A DNA stretch of 64,000 nt from Confluentibacter flavum (GCF_002843175.1 NZ_PJEO01000014.1:186001-250000); one strand, 5' to 3'. Numbered from the stretch's first letter, positions 9,155 through 18,958 are shown. Translations and numbers: made by a program. The notes: a model not told the origin generated them from the letters alone.

Positions 9155-9687
9155 TGAAATCATCCATATCGCTTTTATTGATCATTTTCTTTGTGTTTAG
9201 TTTAAATGCCCAAGAAAAAGAAGTCAAAAACCCAATTGACACTACGTCTGTTTTAACATTAGATAAAACCATAAAAACACTTTACAACGTTATTTCTGGC
9301 GAAAGTGGTAAAAAACGGCATTGGGAACAATTTAAATTTTTATTTAAGTCTGATGCCAAATTAATTGCTGCAGGAAAAGATGTTAATGGTGAAACCAAAA
9401 TAAGCTATATGAAACCAGATGACTATATTAAAAATTCTGGTAAGTGGTTGGAAACAAACGGCTTTTTTGAAAAAGAAATTCACAGAACGGTGAATACGTT
9501 TGGAAACATGGCGCAAGTGTTTAGTACCTATGAATGTTTTTATAATATTAAGGATAAAAAACCATTTATGCGTGGCATTAATAGTATCCAGTTATGGAAT
9601 GATGGCAAACGCTGGTGGATTATTAATTTATATTGGTCCCAAGAAACCAGAGACAACCCAATACCTGAAGCGTATTTGATAAAATAA
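9154..9687 (+). CDS. Exported NTF2-like protein
   Basis: Protein of 177 residues with a cleavable signal peptide (cleavage near NAQE, residue 20). The body resembles the NTF2-like/SnoaL fold: N-terminal helices, then a strand with the pattern GKRWWIINLYW near the C-terminus. It overlaps smpB by one base (ATAATG) and is probably translationally coupled to it, but a link to ribosome rescue is unlikely because it is exported. No catalytic residues can be assigned. Confidence 0.65.
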   Translation: MKSSISLLLIIFFVFSLNAQEKEVKNPIDTTSVLTLDKTIKTLYNVISGESGKKRHWEQFKFLFKSDAKLIAAGKDVNGETKISYMKPDDYIKNSGKWLETNGFFEKEIHRTVNTFGNMAQVFSTYECFYNIKDKKPFMRGINSIQLWNDGKRWWIINLYWSQETRDNPIPEAYLIK

Positions 9688-9693
9688 TTTCAC

Positions 9694-10221
9694 TTATTCT
9701 TCTAACATTTTTTTTAAATTTACTAAACCATTTTCAAAATCCTCTCCAATTGCTTTCTCCACATTAAACAATAAGAAAAATATACTGGATAATGTTTTGT
9801 TTTTTCCAGAAAAACCCCATGTTACAATGGTTGAATTGTATTTATCTAAGTCTTTAATTTTTATATAGGCATCTGATTCTGATTTCCATGGTTTATAAAA
9901 CCGTAGCTTAGTTTCAATGACCTCATTTTCAACAATACGCGTAATTTCCTGCTCTCCAGAACCTACATCTTTATTACCTTCCCATTTAGCAATAAAACCA
10001 ATTTTGCCATCAGTACCTACATAGCTTTGTTTCATGTTAGGGTCTTTCTTTTTCCAAGGTGACCAATCATCCTGATTTTTAATAAATTTTAAATACGCGA
10101 AAACTTCATTTGCTGGTTTATTAATGACAATATTTCTGCTGATATTAAAATGCTTCGGAACGGCAATAACCAATATAAATAAAGTTATGGCTATCATTAA
10201 AATACCAAAAAAGAAAAACAT
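9694..10221 (-). CDS. SRPBCC-family protein (START-like lipid/ligand-binding fold)
   Basis: Protein of 175 residues with an N-terminal hydrophobic anchor of ~20 residues. A helix-grip domain of the polyketide cyclase/SRPBCC type follows, with the early motif KPANEVFAYL typical of this family. It likely binds a hydrophobic ligand at the membrane. It ends 6 bases from the convergent NTF2-like gene, leaving no room for a separate terminator. The ligand is unknown. Confidence 0.78.
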   Translation of the reverse strand: MFFFFGILMIAITLFILVIAVPKHFNISRNIVINKPANEVFAYLKFIKNQDDWSPWKKKDPNMKQSYVGTDGKIGFIAKWEGNKDVGSGEQEITRIVENEVIETKLRFYKPWKSESDAYIKIKDLDKYNSTIVTWGFSGKNKTLSSIFFLLFNVEKAIGEDFENGLVNLKKMLEE

Positions 10222-10261
10222 ATTTAGAGAGAATTATTTATTCCCTTAAATATAATCATTT

Positions 10262-10915
10262 TTAAGACTTATAAATTTTTTTTACAATATCTTCATAACT
10301 TCTTGTGCTTTTTATGGCCCAATCCAAACGTTTTACAAGAATCTCATGTTCTGTTAGTTGCCAATCCATATCCGATTGCCTTAATTTGGAAGTCACCTGT
10401 TGCAAAATAATGGCTGCAGACACCGAAATATTTAAACTTTCCGTAAAACCTACCATGGGGATTTTCAAAAAACAGTCGGCTACATCCAATACTTCTTGCG
10501 AAAGTCCTTCTACTTCCCTTCCAAAGAAAAAACAGGACTTTTTAGAAATATCAAAATCATACAATTCACAATCATTGGTATGCGGCGAGGTTGCGACAAT
10601 TTGATAGCCTTTTTGTTTCATGACTGCAATACAATCGTTAACTGAATGAAACCGATTCACATCCACCCACTTTTGTGCACCCATAGCAATTTCCCTATCA
10701 ATACGTTTGGTATTGCGTTCTTCAATAATTTGCACTTCTTGAATGCCAAATACATCGCATGTACGAATGACGGCACTGGTATTATGCAATTGATACACGT
10801 CTTCTGTAGCCACCGTAAAATGTCTGGTACGCTCAGATAATACTTTTTTAAATTTTTCCTTTCGGGAATCGGTTAAATAGGTTTCTAGATGTTCTAAAAG
10901 TTTTATGTCAATCAT
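10262..10915 (-). CDS. trmH: tRNA (guanosine-2'-O-)-methyltransferase TrmH-type (SpoU family)
   Basis: SAM-dependent RNA methyltransferase of 217 residues with the trefoil-knot SPOUT fold. Motif 1 is HNTSAVIRTCD, motif 2 is FGREVEGLSQE, and motif 3 is SLNISVSAA, which form the knot and cofactor site. The N-terminal helical extension matches TrmH, which methylates G18 in the tRNA D-loop, better than the longer rRNA enzyme RlmB. It is a single gene without obvious operon partners. Confidence 0.9.
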   Translation of the reverse strand: MIDIKLLEHLETYLTDSRKEKFKKVLSERTRHFTVATEDVYQLHNTSAVIRTCDVFGIQEVQIIEERNTKRIDREIAMGAQKWVDVNRFHSVNDCIAVMKQKGYQIVATSPHTNDCELYDFDISKKSCFFFGREVEGLSQEVLDVADCFLKIPMVGFTESLNISVSAAIILQQVTSKLRQSDMDWQLTEHEILVKRLDWAIKSTRSYEDIVKKIYKS

Positions 10916-10958
10916 ATATCAAAATTAATAAAGTTTTCGTCTTTACTAGGAACGAGGA

Positions 10959-11027
10959 GACGAAGAAATCTCATGAATTGAAAAAAAAACAAACAGATTG
11001 CTTCGTCGTCCCGATAGCAATCGGGAC
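10959..11027. repeat. Composite inverted repeat with nested palindrome
   Basis: Arms 10959-10971 and 10995-11007 (GACGAAGAAATCT against AGATTGCTTCGTC) match at 12 of 13 positions around a 23-base spacer. Immediately after lies the near-palindrome GTCCCGATAGCAATCGGGAC (11008-11027), a variant of the 18-bp palindrome seen at three other places in the window. This has the form of a non-coding mobile repeat filling the trmH/cobB intergenic space. Confidence 0.6.
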
Positions 11028-11063
11028 TTTGCGCAATGACTATAAATTAACTATTTTTATAGG

Positions 11064-11738
11064 ATGCAAAAACACCTAGTAATATTAACAGGCGCAGGTA
11101 TAAGTGCCGAAAGTGGTATTAAAACTTTTAGAGATGCTGATGGTTTATGGGAAGGTCATGATGTTATGGATGTCGCAACTCCAGAGGGTTTTGCCAGAAA
11201 TCCTGAATTGGTTTTAAATTTCTACAACCAACGCAGAAAGCAGTTATTTGAGGTAAATCCGAATCAAGCTCACATCGATTTAGCTGGTTTTGAAAATGAT
11301 TACCGCGTATCTATCATTACACAGAATGTTGATGATTTACATGAACGTGCCGGTAGTACCAACGTGATTCATTTGCATGGCGAATTACTTAAAGTACGAA
11401 GCACCTATGATGACAATGATATTAGAGAATGGAAAACCGATGTGCTTTTAGGCGATGTTTGTAAAAAAGGACATCAATTACGTCCGCATATTGTATGGTT
11501 TGGTGAAGAAGTGCCCATGATTGAGAATGCCATGCGTATTTGTGAAACAGCCGATATTTTAGTGATTATTGGCACATCCATGCAAGTATATCCTGCGGCA
11601 GGTTTGATGCATTATGTACCAGCAAATACGCCTATTTTTTATATTGACCCAAGGCCAGCATTAAGCGGTAAACAAAACTTGACCGTTATTGCAGAAACCG
11701 CAACTGTTGGCGTTTCAAAACTTAGGAATTTACTATAA
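11064..11738 (+). CDS. cobB: NAD-dependent protein deacylase, class III sirtuin (CobB-like)
   Basis: Sirtuin of 224 residues that removes acyl groups from lysines while consuming NAD. Seen are GAGISAESGI at 10-19, TQNVDDLH with the NAD ribose contact, catalytic His105 in HLHGE, and GTSMQVYPA. Tyr54 and Arg57 in NFYNQR match the pair that lets CobB/SIRT5 remove succinyl and malonyl groups. The zinc-binding region (about 110-140) has only one cysteine, Cys133, instead of the usual four, so the structural zinc seems lost. It is convergent with the large T9SS gene. Confidence 0.92.
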   Translation: MQKHLVILTGAGISAESGIKTFRDADGLWEGHDVMDVATPEGFARNPELVLNFYNQRRKQLFEVNPNQAHIDLAGFENDYRVSIITQNVDDLHERAGSTNVIHLHGELLKVRSTYDDNDIREWKTDVLLGDVCKKGHQLRPHIVWFGEEVPMIENAMRICETADILVIIGTSMQVYPAAGLMHYVPANTPIFYIDPRPALSGKQNLTVIAETATVGVSKLRNLL

Positions 11739-11742
11739 GAGG

Positions 11743-14700
11743 TTATCTAACCAAACTAAAATGGCCTCGGTAGGTTTTTTTATTTCCGTTTACATCAAAC
11801 AAATCAACCATGAACCAATAGTCAGTCGCACTCAATTGTTGTCCGTTAAATGTACCATTCCAACCGTCTCCTCTCGGATTTAATTCCTTGATTAACTTAC
11901 CATAACGGTCAAAAATTAAAACTTTGGAATTTTGGGAAAACGTATCACTCAAGCCTTTAATGTTCCATGTATCATTATAGCCATCATCATTAGGTGTGAA
12001 ATACTTAGGAAATCCCAGCACAAAAACTTCCAAGCTTGCAATACCACAACCTTTTTTATCCCGTACATAAATGGTATGTACTCCTGCTCCAACATCATTA
12101 AAAACAGGCTGGTCTTGATAAGGGCCTGAACTAGCATCCAATGAAAATTCGTAATCCCCAATACCAAGATTATTGGTGTCAATCGTTATGGAATTATTAT
12201 CTGAAAGCTCCACAATAGTAACATCATCTATGGTGATATTGGCAATAGCGGACTCAACAACTGGAAACACAACAGGAAAAGATTCACAACCAAAACCTGA
12301 TGTGGCAATAACGGTATAGGTTCCAGGCTCACTTAACGTAACCGTTGGCATATCTCCAACAATGATACCATTAGCATCGGTCCACACATAAGTATAAGAT
12401 CCTTGTGGATTAAATGTGGATAAGGTTATGGGACTATTATCAAAACAATAGACTTCGGACTGTTCTACCTCAAATTCTGGACGCGGGTGAACCGTCAACG
12501 TTAAATGCGGACCTATGCCAAAACAATCTCCATTATCTTCACTTTCTACCCTAACATATAATACTTGCGAAAAAGGATCTTCACTTAAATAATTGGTTTG
12601 GTTTGTAATTTCATTGAGTTCTAACTGAGCATCATTTAAATTTCTGTAATAATGCACAGTTAAATTTTGACCTGTTGGAAATTCATCTATAAAGCCTTGC
12701 GAGGCTGTTGTTAAGTCAAATTCATGCAATCCGTCAATTATAGCGTCGTCATCACAGGAATCTAATTCCTGCATATAATCATCATCCAATGAAGTTGTAG
12801 AAACCTCTAAATTTATGGTAGAAACCCTGTAGCATCCATTGGCATTTTCTACTCGGGCATATACGGTATTTGCTGTTGCATTGTTAAATGGTACTGGATT
12901 AATAGCACCAGTTTTTAAATTTGCTTCAGAAGAAGTAAGATAATATGTAAACTCTAAATTAGCAGAATTTCCATTTGTGATGATATCATTGACTTCATTT
13001 AAATTAAAATCGGTAAAACCATCTGGAGTACCATCTTCATCACAATTTCTAAATATGACTGATGGTTGAACAACAGGCAGTTCATCAACTTGAATCGAAA
13101 AAGACGTATCGGTATAACAGGTTGCATCTAGATTATTATTCATTCTCACATAAATAATCTGATTGGTTTGCACCGTATTTACAAAAGTGCTCGGATTTAG
13201 GATTTGATTGGTATAAACGTCATCTAAAAAGTAATTTACTTGAAAATCGGAAACAGCACTTCCATTCAATAAAATAGTTTCATGTAATGTTAAATCAAAC
13301 ACAGCAAAACCATTTGTGTCATCGCCATCTATATCAGTATCACAAATTCTTAAAATTGGAATATCTGAACTTTGTAATGGAATTACTGTATCATAAATAA
13401 TGACATCTACCGCCAATCTTGTATTGCTTTCACAACCTGATTCCATTTGGGTGGCATAATAGGTTTGAGATGTTAACACTTCGGAAGTATCCAATGGTGT
13501 GCCTCCAGTCGCTACATCATACCATAAAATATTGGGTCCCACAGCCGTTAAATTACCTACTGTTGCATTCTCTATATCACAAAACGTTTGCATTGTATTT
13601 CCTGTAGGAGGTGCTGTTTTTTGAACATTTATTGTGACAGCAGACCTAGTAGCTGTCGTACACTCATTTAATGTAGCATCCACATAATAGGTTGTTGTAT
13701 TTGTAACCACGGGTGGTGTAAATGAATTTCCTGTACCAACCTCAGCTCCTCCTGTTAACGAATCGTACCAAGTTATAGACCCCATATTACTTGTAGCCCT
13801 TAAAATGGCCGTACCACTATCACATACTTGCCCATCTGTTGTGGAAGTAATACTAGGAATTGGGTTGATTCTAGCAGTGATTGGCACTCTTGCACCTTCC
13901 AAACAGCCATTATAGGAAGCCATGGCATAATATGTTGTGGTTGCATTTATATTAGGCGTATCAAATGTATTTCCGTTTCCTACTGATGTTCCCCCAGTTG
14001 CAGTCTCATACCATAGTACGGTCCCTAAAGAAGCTGAAGCCTCTAGAGTCAAAGTACCGGCACCACATCTAGTAGCACCATTAATAGCTGTAATTGATGG
14101 TATGGTAATTTTTGTACTTGCAGCAATATCAACTGTAGGATCGTCAGGCATCCCACCATACTCTACAATATAGCCCTGTGGAAAATAACTATTAACACCA
14201 CCTATAATGGGCAAATCGTTCCAGGTACCGGGTGTACCTACATTAAAAGTTACGTGAACATAATCTTCATTCCCTAAATTATTTGGTTCGTTATTATTCC
14301 AATTAGCATAATTTGGTGTAGTACCGTTAGAACCACCATTCCAAAAAATAGTTCCTGCTTCAGAAGGAGGGCCAGTTACCCATTTCCAAACACCTTCGGT
14401 CTCTTCATCTGTACCTCCCAACCAACCCACACCACCAGCTTGTTCTCCAGACAGCTGCGCTTCATCTGCTGTTAATATGGTTGCCAAATAGCCCTGCAGA
14501 CCAAAATAAGTTCTATTGGCAGCAGCAGTTCTTGCATCAGACCATGAAATGCCTGAATCTGCCACATATTCGTAATAATGCCCTGTAGATGGTAAATAAT
14601 TGGCATCGCCTATGGTAAAAGAAAAAAACTTTTCACCAGAAACATTTGCATTAAGACTTTCGTAAACAACATTATTTACCGCCACTATCAAATCTGTATA

Positions 14701-15027
14701 AAGCATTTCGGCACCGCCAACACCCGTAAATCTTAATTTACCTTCGTTGGGATTCCAAGAAGCCACAATATTGGGATGGGACCCCATCAAAGACAACCTA
14801 TCGACCCCATTAATATATCCTGTTGAAATTTGAATATTAAATGATTCTATACTGTCATCATCATCATCATCAATGTTAAAATCTGTTACAATTTGCAATT
14901 GAGTTAATGGGCAGTAATATTGGTCACCCACAGCAGTAATAGTTGGAGGTTCATTATTTACTTGGGATATACCGTATTGAAAGCAAATAAAGCAAAAAAG
15001 CAATACTGAAACACCAAATTTACTCAT
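11743..15027 (-). CDS. Large T9SS-secreted protein: C-type lectin, Ig-like repeats, type-B gliding C-terminal domain
   Basis: Cell-surface or secreted protein of 1094 residues with a signal peptide ending near GISQ. Next come a cadherin-like stretch and a C-type-lectin-like domain (about 145-295) with paired Trp and WND/EPNN calcium-site patterns. Three Ig-like modules with the signature WY.(S/T/V)xTGG follow (about 325-560), then several strand-rich repeats. The C-terminal ~90 residues (FTPNDDGYNDTW ... RGHFSL) are the CHU_C/type-B sorting domain recognised by the type IX secretion system. A role in surface adhesion or glycan binding is likely; the ligand is unknown. Confidence 0.9.
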   Translation of the reverse strand: MSKFGVSVLLFCFICFQYGISQVNNEPPTITAVGDQYYCPLTQLQIVTDFNIDDDDDDSIESFNIQISTGYINGVDRLSLMGSHPNIVASWNPNEGKLRFTGVGGAEMLYTDLIVAVNNVVYESLNANVSGEKFFSFTIGDANYLPSTGHYYEYVADSGISWSDARTAAANRTYFGLQGYLATILTADEAQLSGEQAGGVGWLGGTDEETEGVWKWVTGPPSEAGTIFWNGGSNGTTPNYANWNNNEPNNLGNEDYVHVTFNVGTPGTWNDLPIIGGVNSYFPQGYIVEYGGMPDDPTVDIAASTKITIPSITAINGATRCGAGTLTLEASASLGTVLWYETATGGTSVGNGNTFDTPNINATTTYYAMASYNGCLEGARVPITARINPIPSITSTTDGQVCDSGTAILRATSNMGSITWYDSLTGGAEVGTGNSFTPPVVTNTTTYYVDATLNECTTATRSAVTINVQKTAPPTGNTMQTFCDIENATVGNLTAVGPNILWYDVATGGTPLDTSEVLTSQTYYATQMESGCESNTRLAVDVIIYDTVIPLQSSDIPILRICDTDIDGDDTNGFAVFDLTLHETILLNGSAVSDFQVNYFLDDVYTNQILNPSTFVNTVQTNQIIYVRMNNNLDATCYTDTSFSIQVDELPVVQPSVIFRNCDEDGTPDGFTDFNLNEVNDIITNGNSANLEFTYYLTSSEANLKTGAINPVPFNNATANTVYARVENANGCYRVSTINLEVSTTSLDDDYMQELDSCDDDAIIDGLHEFDLTTASQGFIDEFPTGQNLTVHYYRNLNDAQLELNEITNQTNYLSEDPFSQVLYVRVESEDNGDCFGIGPHLTLTVHPRPEFEVEQSEVYCFDNSPITLSTFNPQGSYTYVWTDANGIIVGDMPTVTLSEPGTYTVIATSGFGCESFPVVFPVVESAIANITIDDVTIVELSDNNSITIDTNNLGIGDYEFSLDASSGPYQDQPVFNDVGAGVHTIYVRDKKGCGIASLEVFVLGFPKYFTPNDDGYNDTWNIKGLSDTFSQNSKVLIFDRYGKLIKELNPRGDGWNGTFNGQQLSATDYWFMVDLFDVNGNKKTYRGHFSLVR

Positions 15028-15358
15028 CAGGTTTTATACTTATTTAGAAGTTGAATTGCTAAAAATAGGAAAATAATTTAGTTATCAAAGAGCTAATCGA
15101 TTAAATAGACTTTAAGTTCGAGTAACTTTTTGTTTTATCTACTAAAATTAAAAAATGTCATATTTAAAGATTATTTTGATACTAAAAATCAATAAAAAAA
15201 ACCAATCTCATATTTAATAATTTTATAGGCCCTTTTTTGTCACAACAGCAAATTAGAAGGATAATTAATAAACAAAATTTAACATGATTCATATTAAAAT
15301 CAGCTACTTTTGGCAAAACCTTTATTACTAACCCTCAGGTTTTATGACACTTTAGTTT
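15028..15358. other. Gene-free 331-base intergenic region
   Basis: A very A+T-rich divergent spacer between the T9SS protein and the transglutaminase gene. A -7-like box TACTTTTG is present at 15304-15311 on the plus strand and could serve the downstream gene. I see no ORF, RNA gene or strong hairpin in it. Confidence 0.6.
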
Positions 15359-16153
15359 ATGTGGTTGAAAGTAAGTTGCGAATTGGTATTCGATATTGAA
15401 ATACCTACCCCTTTTATATTAATGTTACGCCCAAGAAGCGGAGCTCAGCAATGGGTAGCTCGAGAAATTTACAAAATAGAACCCAATCTACAAGCCTATG
15501 AATATACGGATACTTTTGGTAATTTATGTCAACGGGTTTTAGCTCCTGCAGGACAGTTTAAAGTGTATACCGAAGCCGATGTAAAAACAGCTGAGTTTAT
15601 TGATGTGGATCCTGGTGCTCCTTTTATAGACATTCAGAATTTGCCTGATGCTATGTTAAATTATTTATTACCCAGCCGCTATTGTGAGTCTGATCGTTTC
15701 AGTGATTTGGCCAATAGCATTACAACCAACCAATTACCTGGCTACGATCAAGTAGCTGCCATAGAATCTTGGTTACGAGATACCATAAGTTATATTCCTG
15801 GCAGTAGTGACTTTGCAATTTCGGCCATAGAGGTTAATTATAGACAAAGTGGTGTATGCCGGGATTTAGCCCATTTAGGTATTGCCTTGTGCCGTAGTTT
15901 AAGCATCCCAGCACGTTTGGTTGTGGGTTATTTGCATAATTTACAACCGATGGATATGCATGCTTGGTTTGAAGCCTATGTAGGTGGACGATGGTATATT
16001 TTTGATGCGACACAAACCGAACATAAGGGAGGCTATGTATCTGTGGGATATGGACGAGATGCTGCCGATGTACCTATGTTTAATCAATTTGGTCCTTCGG
16101 TATTCCCTTTAAAGCAAGTGATAACAGTAGTAGAGTTTGAAAACGGGAAATAA
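15359..16153 (+). CDS. Transglutaminase-like cysteine protease-fold protein
   Basis: Predicted cytoplasmic protein of 264 residues with no signal peptide. The transglutaminase core carries a complete triad: Cys167 in [10 protein letters not shown], His201 in MHAWFEAY and Asp216 in FDATQ. The first ~80 residues correspond to the bacterial transglutaminase-associated N-terminal beta domain. An in-frame ATG 15 bases upstream runs into a stop, so 15359 is the earliest ATG start. In bacteria such proteins usually act as peptidases rather than protein cross-linkers. No accessory genes (alpha-E or circularly permuted ATP-grasp) are nearby. Confidence 0.88.
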   Translation: MWLKVSCELVFDIEIPTPFILMLRPRSGAQQWVAREIYKIEPNLQAYEYTDTFGNLCQRVLAPAGQFKVYTEADVKTAEFIDVDPGAPFIDIQNLPDAMLNYLLPSRYCESDRFSDLANSITTNQLPGYDQVAAIESWLRDTISYIPGSSDFAISAIEVNYRQSGVCRDLAHLGIALCRSLSIPARLVVGYLHNLQPMDMHAWFEAYVGGRWYIFDATQTEHKGGYVSVGYGRDAADVPMFNQFGPSVFPLKQVITVVEFENGK

Positions 16154-16229
16154 ATTACTATGAACTTGAAGTCCATAGATTTTGTTTTACAAACTAAAGG
16201 TCGCCAGATTATGGAACTTAATTCATTTG

Positions 16230-16285
16230 CCACGAATGACACAAATTAGCTCGAATTAATTTGTGAAAATTTGTGTAATTCGTGG
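16230..16285. repeat. Inverted repeat CCACGAATtACACAAATT type
   Basis: Arms 16230-16247 and 16268-16285 match at 17 of 18 positions around a 20-base spacer. It lies in the 256-base gap between the transglutaminase and ABC-F genes, which are convergent. A degenerate half copy (AATTTGTGCAATTCGTG) occurs at 18184-18200 on the other side of the ABC-F gene. It could form a hairpin, but no T-run follows, so it looks more like a dispersed repeat than a terminator. Confidence 0.55.
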
Positions 16286-16409
16286 TTAAGTTTTTAGAAT
16301 CTGAAACCGCAAAATGTTTCACGAATACCAAAACAATAACAACTAATGCGTATAGGGAAATGCACTAAAAGCGCATAGTTTTAACTGTGTTTGGTACCAA
16401 ATCAAAAAA

Positions 16410-18047
16410 TTATTTCTTCAAATCAATCTGTTTCAAATTCTCGATACGGTTTCTTACTAAAAAGTCGTCAATGGTTTCAAAATGCTCAATAACACGTTGG
16501 TCTTTAAACTCAAATACTTTTTGTGACAAGCCTTGAAGAAAATCACGGTCGTGCGACACTAATATAAGTGTGCCTTCAAAGTTTTTTAAGGCTTCTTTTA
16601 AAACATCTTTCGATTTTAAATCCAAGTGATTGGTCGGCTCATCCAGAATCAGCAAATTAACAGGTTCTAAAAGGAGCTTCACCATCGCCAATCGGGTTTT
16701 TTCCCCACCAGAAAGGACACTGACTTTTTTATCTATATCGTCCCCTCTAAACATAAAACCTCCTAAAATGGTTTTTATTTGGGTACGGATATCGCCTTCG
16801 GCAACTTCATCAACGGTTTGGAAAATAGTTAAGTTTTCATCCAATAAAGACGCTTGATTTTGTGCAAAATAACCCACTTTCACATTATGTCCCAACGCAC
16901 ATTTGCCTTCAAAATCAATCTCGCCCATGATGGCTTTGATCATGGTAGATTTTCCTTCGCCATTCCTACCAACAAACGACACTTTTTCGCCGCGGGAAAT
17001 AGACATATTGGCATTTTTAAACACCACATGGCCATCGTACGATTTTGATAAATCTTTAACAGTCACTGGATAATCCCCTGAACGTGGTGCTGGGGGAAAT
17101 CGTAATTTTAAAGCAGACGTATCAACTTCATCAATTTCTATGATTTCCAGTTTTTCCAACATACGCTCACGCGAACTAACTTGATTGGTTTTAGAATATG
17201 TGCCCTTAAAACGTTCAATAAAAGCCATATTGTCCGCTATAAATTTTTGTTGTTCGTTATATGCTTTAATTTGGTGGGTGCGCCTATCTTCCCGCAACTG
17301 TATATAATGCGAATAATTGGCTTTATAGTCGTAAATACGCCCCATAGTGACCTCAATGGTTCTATTGGTAATATTATCAATGAAGGCTTTATCGTGTGAA
17401 ATTACCATAACAGCTTTGGCCTTATTTAGTAAAAAATCTTCTAACCAAATAACCGATTCTATATCGATGTGATTTGTTGGCTCATCCAACAGGATTAAAT
17501 CGGGTTTTTGCAATAATATCTTTGCCAACTCAATACGCATACGGTAACCACCACTAAACTCACTGGTTAGGCGTGAAAAATCTTCGCGTTTAAAACCCAA
17601 ACCACGTAAAGCTTTTTCAACTTCGGCATCATAATTTACATCTTCTAGAGCATAGAATTTTTCACCTACATCAGATACTTGCTGGATGATTTTCATATAG
17701 GCATCAGAATCATAATCCGTTCTAGTTTCCAATTCTTTATTTAGGCGTTCCATCTCGTCACGCATCTTAAAAATATGGGTAAAAGCTTTGGAAGCTTCTT
17801 CAAAAACAGTGCAATCATCTTCGGTCAATAAATGTTGAGGCAGGTAAGCAATAATAACATCCTTTGGATAGCGAACACCACCCCGACTGGCTTTTTGTTC
17901 ACCAGCAATAATTTTCATCATCGTAGATTTTCCTGCGCCATTTTTACCCATAAGGGCAATTTTATCATTCTCGTTTATGGTAAAAGACACCTCACTAAAT
18001 AAGGCACTTCCGCCAAACTCTACTGCTAAATTATCAACTGAAATCAT
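16410..18047 (-). CDS. ABC-F family ATPase (ribosome-associated)
   Basis: Soluble protein of 545 residues with two ABC ATPase domains and no membrane segments. Domain 1 has Walker A GKNGAGKST, signature SGGYRMR and Walker B LILLDEPTNH. A charged linker at roughly 245-330 matches the P-site tRNA interaction motif region. Domain 2 has GRNGEGKST, SGGEKTR and LLILDEPTNH. The layout resembles the housekeeping YbiT/Uup group, acting on translation rather than transport. No antibiotic-resistance assignment is possible from sequence alone. Confidence 0.92.
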   Translation of the reverse strand: MISVDNLAVEFGGSALFSEVSFTINENDKIALMGKNGAGKSTMMKIIAGEQKASRGGVRYPKDVIIAYLPQHLLTEDDCTVFEEASKAFTHIFKMRDEMERLNKELETRTDYDSDAYMKIIQQVSDVGEKFYALEDVNYDAEVEKALRGLGFKREDFSRLTSEFSGGYRMRIELAKILLQKPDLILLDEPTNHIDIESVIWLEDFLLNKAKAVMVISHDKAFIDNITNRTIEVTMGRIYDYKANYSHYIQLREDRRTHQIKAYNEQQKFIADNMAFIERFKGTYSKTNQVSSRERMLEKLEIIEIDEVDTSALKLRFPPAPRSGDYPVTVKDLSKSYDGHVVFKNANMSISRGEKVSFVGRNGEGKSTMIKAIMGEIDFEGKCALGHNVKVGYFAQNQASLLDENLTIFQTVDEVAEGDIRTQIKTILGGFMFRGDDIDKKVSVLSGGEKTRLAMVKLLLEPVNLLILDEPTNHLDLKSKDVLKEALKNFEGTLILVSHDRDFLQGLSQKVFEFKDQRVIEHFETIDDFLVRNRIENLKQIDLKK

Positions 18048-18344
18048 CGTATATTTTTTGAAGTTGCAAATCTATGAAAAGATGTTAGATTATAGACCGC
18101 TACGCTTTTAGATTTTAGACTAAAGCCACTAATTCCACTGATTCTCACTAATTTTAAAATAAGTGATCTTAATCATCTGTTATAATTTGTGCAATTCGTG
18201 ACAAAAAAACTAAACTTTAGACCGCTTTGCTTTTAGACTTTTAGACTACAATCTTGGGGAGATATTTATTCTTTTATCTCTAGTCTAGCGTCTTACATCT
18301 CAAAAAAAGACTATCTTCGCGCCTTATTTTAAAAAAACGACCAC
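18048..18344. repeat. Intergenic region with degenerate TTAGA-rich direct repeats
   Basis: 297-base divergent spacer. The 20-base unit TAGACCGCTACGCTTTTAGA at 18093-18112 recurs at 18218-18237 with 18 of 20 matches, each embedded in TTTTAGACT-like tracts. A degenerate copy of the ACAAATT/CACGAATT repeat lies between them. A -7-like box TATCTTCG at 18312-18319 is placed to serve the DnaJ/KTSC gene. No ORF is convincing here. Confidence 0.55.
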
Positions 18345-18791
18345 ATGAAACGTATTGGCGAGTACAAGAAATTGTTTAATATTGAAAAGGACATCGACCT
18401 TAAAGAACTAAAATCTACTTACAGAAATTTAGTGAAAGAATGGCATCCTGATAAGTTTCAAAAAGGTGATGAAAAAGCTGTTGAAGCAGAATTAATGAGT
18501 AGACAAATCATTGATGGGTATCACTTTTTAGTAAGTATTGCCCCAGAAACCAAAGCTGCTAATTTAGATGAATATAATGAAACCATTAACTCTGCAATAA
18601 TAGACTGGCAACATAAAGGCATGGTTTTAGAATTAACCTTTTTAGATGGCAATACTTATGAATTTTTCGGTGTTAACAAAGCCTTATTTACTAAGTTTTA
18701 CCAATCTGGTACATTAACACGTTTTGCCAAGCGTAACATTTTCAATACCTATACTTACAGGAAAATTAAAAAAAGTGAAGTGGAAGCTTAG
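18345..18791 (+). CDS. DnaJ-domain and KTSC-domain protein
   Basis: Cytoplasmic protein of 148 residues. Residues 4-65 form a J domain with the WHPDKF motif carrying the HPD tripeptide that stimulates DnaK-type ATPases. The C-terminal ~60 residues (about 82-143) resemble a KTSC domain, with the pattern LTFLDGNTYEFFGV and a basic end. It may be a specialised Hsp70 co-chaperone or RNA-binding protein. A -7-like box lies about 25 bases upstream of the start. The fusion is seen in Bacteroidota but its client is unknown. Confidence 0.82.
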   Translation: MKRIGEYKKLFNIEKDIDLKELKSTYRNLVKEWHPDKFQKGDEKAVEAELMSRQIIDGYHFLVSIAPETKAANLDEYNETINSAIIDWQHKGMVLELTFLDGNTYEFFGVNKALFTKFYQSGTLTRFAKRNIFNTYTYRKIKKSEVEA

Positions 18792-18958
18792 ATTTCTAGA
18801 CTTCTTAGATTACTTGGACTTCTTAAATTTTTAGACTTGTTAGAATATTAGATTTGTGAGATTATCAGACTGTGATTAGATACTAATGATAATTTTCTAT
18901 AATCTATATTGAATATTACCAATTATAGAGAAAGGTTTCTAAAACTTTAGACATAATA

